From contig NZ_SMLL01000008.1 of the NCBI RefSeq assembly GCF_004681965.1, forward strand, positions 1 through 64,000: a stretch of 64,000 nucleotides of DNA. Reading direction: 5' to 3'. This document shows positions 54,762-61,885 of this stretch, piece after piece. The notes below the pieces were generated by a model that was not told the origin of the DNA, ran no database searches, and worked only from the letters and a program-made list of their open reading frames with translations. The position numbers and the translations under genes are program-made. The stretch is from Ramlibacter rhizophilus (lineage in GTDB: Bacteria > Pseudomonadota > Gammaproteobacteria > Burkholderiales > Burkholderiaceae_C). The stretch's first letter is position 1. Every line of letters begins with the position of its first letter.

Positions 54762-57047
54762 TCAGTCCAGGCCTGCGCCGACGGCGTCAGGGGGTGCTTG
54801 CCGGAGACCTTGCGATCCGCCGGCCTGACGCTGTTCCCAGGCCTGATTGATCAACGTCGTTCGATTCTGGCGCTCGAGCCACGCGAAGCGGATATGCGCC
54901 TGTGCGGGCCGTGCCGTCGCCTTGGCATCGGACCGCCTCAAGGCTTGAGCACGCTGCCACCAGGTCTGATCGGGCCGGGCTTCTCTTCGCGCGTCGGCGC
55001 GGCTGATGTGCGTCATGGCCTGCTCGAACGCACGCAGCGCGTGCACGCTGAAGTCGAGACGACGTGCCTCCGCGTCCGCGTCGGCTTTGCTCTCGCCGGC
55101 TTCGAACTGCGGCAGGCCGGCCATCCGCCGGACCGCGTGTTCGAGCTGCGCCTGGCTCGTCTGCCGCTGCGTCAGCTGCATCAGTGCGACGATCAGCTGA
55201 GCCTGACCCGCGAAGGGTTGCGCGTCGGCCACCGCATCGACCATCCGCATCACCTCGTCGGGACTGAGCAGTCCGTGGACCAGCACGCCTGACCGCGTCG
55301 CTTCGCAAGCACTCAGGCGTCCCGCCACGTCCGCGTACACCCGCGCCTGGTATAGCAGCTCGGTGCCGCGCAGCAGGTCTCTCAGTTGCGACGCCACGTT
55401 GCGGGGCAGGTCCGCCGCCTGGGCTTCGAGGCTGCGGGCGATCACGGACGAAGAAGGTCTTCTTTTCCCGGTGACCAGTCCCTGCAACACCGGAAGTTCG
55501 ATCGCCGGGCACGCATCGGGTGAGCCTCGCGTGATGAGCCGGGTCAGGAAGCCATCGGTCAGGGCGGTGGCGGCGGGACCTGCGTCGACGGCGTGGATCC
55601 GGCGCAGCGCCGCGGTGAGCATGTCGATGGCGAAGTTGCCCAAGGGCCACGTCGGTAACGCGGCCAGTTCCAGCAGCAGCTCGACGCGACGTTCCGCCGG
55701 GCAGTCCCGCGTCATCACGACCTCGGAAATGGCTTCGGCAAGCGCCTCCTGGTCGAAGCCATCCGCCCTTCGAACCAGGTCGACCATGCTGGCAAGGTAG
55801 CTGTCTGCACGCACTTCAGGATCGGCCTCTTGCGCCTGTGCATGGAGCAGTTCGCAGGCAAGCGCAAGCAGCCGCGCGGTCAGCGGTATCGGCGGCTCAT
55901 GGAGACAATCGCGCAGTCGTTCCAGTCGGCCCGGGCCCTCGGGTAGCCGGGATAGAAGCGCATCGCAAACGCCGGGCATCGGCAGGGCCCGCAAGATGGC
56001 ACGGCCAAAAGACCATTGCACATCGGGCGACACGGCGCCCGCTGGCACGCCCCGATGCAAGCATTCGATGAGGACCCCGCCGATGCGCTCTCGAGGGGAC
56101 GGTCTCCCAGGGCGTGGTGCGTCCTCCGGCACGTCCTTGCGCCGGGACATGTGGCCTGCCATCGTCGCCAGCGCTCTGGATCGATCGGCCCAGTTGCACA
56201 GCCCGTCTTGCGCCATTCGGGTCAGTGGCTCCAGTACCAACTGCTGGAGGGTGCTGGCAGGGTTTCCATGCGTCGCATCCATGCTCAGGTCCAGGGCGCG
56301 CACCGTGAGGCGCGCGACGGCCTGGGCAAGATCATCGCCGCCGACTCCGCCGACCCCGATGGGGTCCGCCATGCTCATCTCGCGCAGCGTGCGCAGGCGC
56401 TGGATCACGTTGGCAATCTTGTCCAGTTTCTGAGCATTGGCGAGCTGTACGACCCGCTCGAGTTCTTCACGCGGTGTGGTGGTCGGCAAGTCCTCGAGTC
56501 CGTGCAGGGCCTTGAAGTCCGCTCGCGCAGCGTCAAGCCTTTGCTGCTCTGCGCGACTGGCCGATCCGTCGCGGATGGCCGCTACTCGCCGCCCCGCGAG
56601 ACCGCCCAGGCACAAGCCCAGGAGCCCGGTACCGGCCGCGCCGAGTGGACCCAGGGGGAGTCCGGCCGCCACGCCGATTCCGGCACCGATATAGGCGCCA
56701 GCCAGCACTTGTTTGGTGCCATCCACGCCACGTTCGCTCAACTTGATCGCGCCGTTGACGGGTTCCCGAGGGTGGGCGCGAGCGCTCGGCAGGTCAGGCG
56801 TCGGCCCTGCGACCTGCGGATGCCGCTCGGCCACGGAGACGGGTGGTGATCGGACGGAGTCGTGGGGATCGCCCCAGGCAAGCTTGACATCCAGGCGCGG
56901 ACCACCACTGCCTGCTCCTTTGCCAGGACCGTGCTTGACATCCAGGAGCGGACCACCTTGACCACCTGTGCGGGGATCGCGCTTGACGTCCGGGCCCGTG
57001 CCGTGCGGCGCGGACGTGCCGGCTGGCGGTCTGGAAACAGGAAGCAT
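54762..57047 (-). CDS. Unrecognised 761-aa protein, candidate secreted effector
   Basis: 761-aa protein that I do not recognise. Residues 1-105 are Gly/Pro/Asp-rich and apparently disordered, with three spaced copies of a DVK motif (GPDVKRDPRTG, GGPLLDVKHGPG, GGPRLDVKLAWG). Residues about 115-160 form a Gly-rich hydrophobic hairpin (GAYIGAGIGVAAGLPLG, GTGLLGLCLGG) that could insert in a membrane. The rest (about 180-750) is alpha-helical repeat-like with many Leu/Ala/Arg and no enzyme motif seen. It lacks a Sec signal. GGAG sits 7 nt before the ATG. Upstream lies a close match to an hrp box. Type III secretion is the leading idea, not shown. Confidence 0.7.
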   Translation of the reverse strand: MLPVSRPPAGTSAPHGTGPDVKRDPRTGGQGGPLLDVKHGPGKGAGSGGPRLDVKLAWGDPHDSVRSPPVSVAERHPQVAGPTPDLPSARAHPREPVNGAIKLSERGVDGTKQVLAGAYIGAGIGVAAGLPLGPLGAAGTGLLGLCLGGLAGRRVAAIRDGSASRAEQQRLDAARADFKALHGLEDLPTTTPREELERVVQLANAQKLDKIANVIQRLRTLREMSMADPIGVGGVGGDDLAQAVARLTVRALDLSMDATHGNPASTLQQLVLEPLTRMAQDGLCNWADRSRALATMAGHMSRRKDVPEDAPRPGRPSPRERIGGVLIECLHRGVPAGAVSPDVQWSFGRAILRALPMPGVCDALLSRLPEGPGRLERLRDCLHEPPIPLTARLLALACELLHAQAQEADPEVRADSYLASMVDLVRRADGFDQEALAEAISEVVMTRDCPAERRVELLLELAALPTWPLGNFAIDMLTAALRRIHAVDAGPAATALTDGFLTRLITRGSPDACPAIELPVLQGLVTGKRRPSSSVIARSLEAQAADLPRNVASQLRDLLRGTELLYQARVYADVAGRLSACEATRSGVLVHGLLSPDEVMRMVDAVADAQPFAGQAQLIVALMQLTQRQTSQAQLEHAVRRMAGLPQFEAGESKADADAEARRLDFSVHALRAFEQAMTHISRADARREARPDQTWWQRAQALRRSDAKATARPAQAHIRFAWLERQNRTTLINQAWEQRQAGGSQGLRQAPPDAVGAGLD

Positions 57048-57137
57048 GGCTTTTCTCCGGTGGAAGATGCCGCGGACAAGGTCCAGGCCCGCCTCACGAC
57101 GCCGGGCCGACGCCGCCCGTAAGGTGGGGGCCGCTGA

Positions 57138-57165
57138 TCAGTGGCCCAAGAACCTTGTCAGTTCC
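57138..57165 (-). promoter_or_regulatory. hrp-box-like (HrpL/ECF) promoter upstream of the 761-aa gene
   Basis: Minus-strand GGAACT (57165-57160), 15 nt, CCACTGA (57144-57138), fitting GGAAC(C/T)-N15/16-CCAC-N2-A of HrpL promoters. It is 91 nt before the ATG and points at the gene. Another ECF sigma factor using GGAAC-type -35 elements is an alternative. Confidence 0.55.
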
Positions 57166-57257
57166 CTGACACGATGGGCCGGCGCCTGCGCACGGCGAAG
57201 TGTCTGGCGCGACAGGCGTCGATGTCGCCCTGCCGCTATGCAACCCCGGCCAGGGCC

Positions 57258-58697
57258 TCAAGGGGCGCGCCAGCCGCCCCCGAGCGCCTGGATCAGCGCG
57301 ACCGCGGCGAGCTGGCGATCGGCCTGCAGCTGCACGAGACTGCGACGCGCGTTCTGCGCCGTGCTCTGCGCCGTGATGACCTCGTTGAAGCCCACCTGCC
57401 CGGCCTGGTAGCGGTTCATCACCTGCTGCTCGGCGAGGGCCGCGGCGCTCGCCGCCTGCTCGCGCAGTGCCTGCTGTTCGCGCAGCAGGCGTGCGGCCAC
57501 GAGCTGGTCCTCGACCCCCTGGAAGGCGCTGAGCACGGTCTGGCGGTAGCGCGCCGCCGCCTGCTCCAGGCCGGCACGGGCGGAGTCGAGCTGCGCCTCG
57601 CGCGCGCCGCCGTCGAACACGGTCTGCGCGAGCGACAGGCCCAGCGCCCAGACCAGGTTGCCGGCACTGAACACGTCGGCGAAGGACGCCGCGCCCAGCC
57701 CCGAGGAGCCGGACAGGCGCAGGCTGGGGAACCAGGCGCTGCGGGCCACGCCCCGCTGCGCATTCGCCAGCACCACGCGGCGCTCGGCGCCGACGATGTC
57801 CGGTCGGCGCAGCAGCAGCGTGGAGGGCAGCTGCATCGGCACGTCGGGCACCAAGGCCGGCACCGCCGCACTGCCGCCGGCACTGCGGTCCTCGATGGCG
57901 AAGTTGCCCGGCGCGCGCCCGACGAGGACCGCGACCGCGTGTTCCAGCTGCGCCCGCTGGCGGTCCAGCGTGAGCAGCTCCGCCCGCGCGTTGGCCAGCT
58001 GCGTCTGCGCCTGCAGCACGTCGGTGCGCGCGACGATGCCGGCCTCGTAGCGATTGCCCGTGATCTGCAGCGTGCGCTCCAGGCCCTGCACGATCTGGCG
58101 CAGCAGCGCCCGCTCCTGGTCGATGCCGCGCAGCGCGATGTAGTTGGCCGCGAGCTCGCCCTGGATGGACAGGCGCGCGGCGGCCAGGTCGGCGGCGCTG
58201 GCCTGCTCGCTCGCTCGCGCCGCGGCCACGGCCTGCCCGAGCCGGCCCCAGACGTCCGGCTCCCAGCTGAAGCCGATGCTCAGGTCGTAGCTGCCGCGCG
58301 TGGGCGTGCCGCCGCGCCCGCCGCCCCGGTCCGCGCTGGCCCCGGCGTTGACCGAGGGAAAGAGCGAGGCGCGCTGCTGCGCGACCAGGGCGCGGGCCTG
58401 CGCGTACGCCGCGACGGCCGCCGCGAGGTTCTGGTTGGAGACCTCCACCTGCTGCGCCAGCGCGTTCAGCGCCGGATCGCCGAACAGCTCCCACCAGGTG
58501 CCGCGTTCGAGCACCTCGACCGAGGCCGTGGGCACCCAGGCGCCCTCCCCCTGCTTGAAGGCCACGGGCGTGTCCACGGCCGGCGGCGGCGGATCGGCCG
58601 CCGGTGCGGTGGCGCAGCCGGCCAGCGCCAGGACCGTGGCCAGCAGGGAAGCCAGGAGGGCGCGCGGCTGATGGCGTGCGTGCGAGGGAGCTGTCAT
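57258..58697 (-). CDS. NodT family RND efflux outer-membrane lipoprotein
   Basis: 479-aa TolC-like outer-membrane factor. Lipoprotein signal with lipobox LAGC (residues about 25-28). Two OEP repeats: WWELFGDPALNALAQQVEVSN and NLAAAVAAYAQARALVAQQR in the first half; LPSTLLLRRPDIVGAE, AQTVFDGGAREAQLDSA and YRQTVLSAFQGVEDQLVAAR in the second. It completes the tripartite pump with the upstream MdtB/MdtC-like permeases and overlaps the MdtC-like stop (ATGA). Substrates unknown. Confidence 0.93.
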   Translation of the reverse strand: MTAPSHARHQPRALLASLLATVLALAGCATAPAADPPPPAVDTPVAFKQGEGAWVPTASVEVLERGTWWELFGDPALNALAQQVEVSNQNLAAAVAAYAQARALVAQQRASLFPSVNAGASADRGGGRGGTPTRGSYDLSIGFSWEPDVWGRLGQAVAAARASEQASAADLAAARLSIQGELAANYIALRGIDQERALLRQIVQGLERTLQITGNRYEAGIVARTDVLQAQTQLANARAELLTLDRQRAQLEHAVAVLVGRAPGNFAIEDRSAGGSAAVPALVPDVPMQLPSTLLLRRPDIVGAERRVVLANAQRGVARSAWFPSLRLSGSSGLGAASFADVFSAGNLVWALGLSLAQTVFDGGAREAQLDSARAGLEQAAARYRQTVLSAFQGVEDQLVAARLLREQQALREQAASAAALAEQQVMNRYQAGQVGFNEVITAQSTAQNARRSLVQLQADRQLAAVALIQALGGGWRAP

Positions 58698-61600
58698 GAG
58701 GTCTGCAGGTCGGAGTGGTGCACCAGCTGGTCTTCGCGGGGGCCGCGCCGGCGCAGCTTGTCCAGCAGCAGGTAGACCACGGGCGTGGTGAGCAGGGTGA
58801 GCAGCTGGCTGGCGACCAGGCCGCCGATGATGGTGATGCCCAGGGGCCGGCGCAGCTCCGCGCCGTCGCCGAAGCCGATGGCCAGCGGCAGCGCGCCCAG
58901 CATGGCGGCCAGCGTGGTCATGAGGATGGGGCGGAAACGCAGCAGGCAGGCCTCGCGCACGGCGTCCACCGGCGCGAGGCCGCGGGCGCGCTCGGCCTCC
59001 AGGGCGAAGTCGATGATGAGGATGGCGTTCTTCTTCACGATCCCGATCAGGAGGAACACGCCGATCAGGGCCATGATGGAGAAGTCCAGCTTGAAGATCA
59101 TGAGCGCCAGCACGGCGCCCAGGCCGGCCGAGGGCAGCGTGGACAGCACCGTGACCGGATGCACCAGGCTTTCGTACAGCACGCCCAGCACGATGTAGAT
59201 CACCGCGATGGCCGCCACGATCAGCAGCGCCTGCTGGCCCTGCGACTCCTGCGCCGCGCGGGCCGTGCCCTGGAGGCTCCCGCGCACGTTGTTCGGCAGG
59301 GCCACCTCGGCTTCGGCCGCGCGGACCGCCTCCTGCGCGTCGGGCAGGGTCGCGCCCTCGGCCAGGTTGTAGGAAATGGTGGTGGCGAGCTCGGCGTCGT
59401 CATGGCTGATGCTGGCTGGCGTGGGGCGCTGCGAGAAGCGCGCGATGGCGGCCAGCGGCACCATGTTCCGGGACGCCGCGCTCAGCGGCTGCCCCGTGGC
59501 CTGGTCGCGCAGCCCCGGGTTGACCGCCACCGAGGCGGCGCCGGCCGAAGCGGCGCGGGCCGGCACGTGGATATCCTTGAGCGCTTCGGGGCTGCGGATG
59601 TAGCGCGGCGCCACCCCCAGCACCACGCGGTACTGGTTGCGCGCGTCATACACGGTGGCGACCTGGCGCTGGCCGAAGGCGTTGTACAGGGCGTTGTCGA
59701 TGTCGCGTGCGCTGATGCCCAGGCGCGAGGCCAGCTCCTGGTCCACCTCCACATAGGTCTCCACCCCGTATTCCTGCAGGTCCGTGTCCACGTCAACCAG
59801 CGCCGGCTGGCGCTTCATGGCCTCGGCCATCCGTGCGGCCCAGCGCTTGAGGTCGGCCTCGTTGTCGGTCCTGAGCGTGTACTGGTAGGTCGAGTTGCTG
59901 GATCGTCCGCCCATGCGCAGGTCCTGCACAGGATTGAGGAACAGGCTGATGCCCGGCACCTGCGCGAGCTGAGGCCGCAACCGCGCGATCACCGCCTGCC
60001 CGCGCTCGCCGGCCGGCCGCTCGGACGCTGGCTTGAGGTTCACGAACATGAAACCGCCGCCGGCGCGCCCGCCCCCGGTGAAGCCGACCACCGTGGCCAC
60101 GGCCGGGTCGGCACGGATGATGTCCACCAGCGCGCGCATCTTCTCCTGCATGGCCGAGAAGGAGATGCTCCGGTCGGCCCGCACGCCGCCCATGATTTGC
60201 CCCGTGTCCTGCTGCGGGAAGAAGCCCTTGGGGATCTGCACGAAGAGGTACACGTTCAGCGCGATGGCGCCCACCAGGATGGCGAGCACCAGCATGCGTG
60301 CCTGCAGCGCCCAGTCCAGGCTCAGGGCATAGGCCCGCTGCAGGGCGCCGAAGCCGCGCTCGAAGATGCGGGCGACGCGGCCCGGCCGGTGCGCCGTGTC
60401 CGGTCGCAGCAGCCAGGCGCACATCATGGGCGTGGTGGTCAGCGAAATGAGCAGCGAGATCAGCACCGCGGCCGACAGCGTGACCGCGAACTCGCGGAAC
60501 AGGCGCCCGACCAGCCCGCCCATGAAGAGGAGCGGTATGAACACCGCCACCAGCGACAGGCTGATGGACAGCACCGTGAAGCCGACCTCCCGCGCGCCGA
60601 GCAGGGCGGCGCGGAAGCGGTCCATGCCGCGTTCCATGTGGCGCGCCGTGTTCTCCAGCACCACGATGGCGTCGTCCACCACGAAGCCGGTGGCCACGGT
60701 GAGCGCCATGAGCGAGAGGTTGTTCAGCGAGAACCCCAGCAGGTACATGACCGCGAAGGTGCCCAGGAGCGAGACGATGGTGGCCACCGCCGGGATCAAC
60801 GTGGCCCGCGCGCTGCGCAGGAAGGCGCTGACCACCAGCACCACCAGCACGATGGCGATGGCCAGCGTGATCTCCACTTCCTCCAGCGAGGCGCGGATCG
60901 AATACGTGCGGTCCGAGGCCACGGCGATGCGCACGTCCTGCGGCAGCGCGGCCTGCAGCTCGGGCAGCAGGTCGCGCACCGCGTCCACCGTCTCGATCAC
61001 GTTGGCGCCCGCCTGCAGGCGAATCAGCACGATGACCGCCGGCTCGCCATTGAAAAGGCCCAGGGTGTTCACGTTCTCCACGCCGTCGCTCACCTCGGCC
61101 ACGTCGGCCAGCCGAACGGCGGCGCCGTCGCGCCAGGCGACGACCAGCTCGCGCCAGTCGGCCGCGCTGCGGCCCCCGCCCGCGCTGTTGCGCGTGTAGA
61201 CGGCCAGGCGCTCGCCGGCGGCGTCGATCTCGCCCTTGGGCCGGTTGCCGCTGGCCGCCTGGATGGCAGCGCGCACGTCCTCGGTGGCGATGCCCCATTT
61301 GTTCAATGCGAAGGGCAGCAGGTTGACCCGCACGGCCGGCTGCGAGCCGCCGCCCAGCTCCACGTCGCCGACGCCGCGCACCTGCGCGATCTTCTGCTCG
61401 ACGATGTTGGAGACGGCGTCGTACACCTGGCCGGGCGAGCGCGTGGCCGAGGTGAGCGCCAGGATCAGCACCGGCGAGGCGGCCGGGTTGGCCTTGCGGT
61501 AGCTGGGATTGGCGCGCAGCGTGGCCGGCAGGTCGCTGCGCGCGGCGTTGATGGCGGCCTGCACCTCGCGCGCGGCGGCGTCGATGTTGCGGTTCAGGTC

Positions 61601-61885
61601 GAACTGCAGCGTGACCCGCGTGGACCCGTTGCCGCTGGAGGACGTCATCTCGTTGACGCCGGGAATGGTGCCCAGGCGCCGCTCCAGGGGCGTGGCCACG
61701 CTGCTGGCGAGGGTCTGCGGGCTGGCGCCGGGCAGGCTCGCACTGACCGAGATGACGGGATAGTCCACCTGCGGCAGCGAAGCCACCGGCAGCATGAAGA
61801 AGGCCGCGATGCCGGCCAGGGCCAGCCACAGCGTGAGCAGCACGGTGGCGACCGGGCGGCGGACGAAGGGGGCGGACAGGTTCAT
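58694..61885 (-). CDS. RND multidrug efflux permease, MdtC-like
   Basis: 1063-aa inner-membrane proton/drug antiporter with 12 spans. Start MNLSAPFVRRPVATVLLTLW. Periplasmic pore parts: SLPQVDYPVISVSASLPGASP, TLQFDLNRNIDAAAREVQ. Proton relay segment FVVDDAIVVLEN in TM4. The C-terminal half ends with RFRPILMTTLAAMLGALPLA and GLVASQLLTLLTTPVVYL. It resembles MdtC, partner of MdtB. The ATG at 61885 overlaps the upstream MdtB-like stop (ATGA). Confidence 0.93.
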   Translation of the reverse strand: MNLSAPFVRRPVATVLLTLWLALAGIAAFFMLPVASLPQVDYPVISVSASLPGASPQTLASSVATPLERRLGTIPGVNEMTSSSGNGSTRVTLQFDLNRNIDAAAREVQAAINAARSDLPATLRANPSYRKANPAASPVLILALTSATRSPGQVYDAVSNIVEQKIAQVRGVGDVELGGGSQPAVRVNLLPFALNKWGIATEDVRAAIQAASGNRPKGEIDAAGERLAVYTRNSAGGGRSAADWRELVVAWRDGAAVRLADVAEVSDGVENVNTLGLFNGEPAVIVLIRLQAGANVIETVDAVRDLLPELQAALPQDVRIAVASDRTYSIRASLEEVEITLAIAIVLVVLVVSAFLRSARATLIPAVATIVSLLGTFAVMYLLGFSLNNLSLMALTVATGFVVDDAIVVLENTARHMERGMDRFRAALLGAREVGFTVLSISLSLVAVFIPLLFMGGLVGRLFREFAVTLSAAVLISLLISLTTTPMMCAWLLRPDTAHRPGRVARIFERGFGALQRAYALSLDWALQARMLVLAILVGAIALNVYLFVQIPKGFFPQQDTGQIMGGVRADRSISFSAMQEKMRALVDIIRADPAVATVVGFTGGGRAGGGFMFVNLKPASERPAGERGQAVIARLRPQLAQVPGISLFLNPVQDLRMGGRSSNSTYQYTLRTDNEADLKRWAARMAEAMKRQPALVDVDTDLQEYGVETYVEVDQELASRLGISARDIDNALYNAFGQRQVATVYDARNQYRVVLGVAPRYIRSPEALKDIHVPARAASAGAASVAVNPGLRDQATGQPLSAASRNMVPLAAIARFSQRPTPASISHDDAELATTISYNLAEGATLPDAQEAVRAAEAEVALPNNVRGSLQGTARAAQESQGQQALLIVAAIAVIYIVLGVLYESLVHPVTVLSTLPSAGLGAVLALMIFKLDFSIMALIGVFLLIGIVKKNAILIIDFALEAERARGLAPVDAVREACLLRFRPILMTTLAAMLGALPLAIGFGDGAELRRPLGITIIGGLVASQLLTLLTTPVVYLLLDKLRRRGPREDQLVHHSDLQTS

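Noticed and set aside
57121..57132. GGTGGGGGCC next to the hrp-type box, resembling the end of a REP arm
   Set aside because: Only about 10 bp match and no hairpin or second arm is present; could be chance in G+C-rich DNA.
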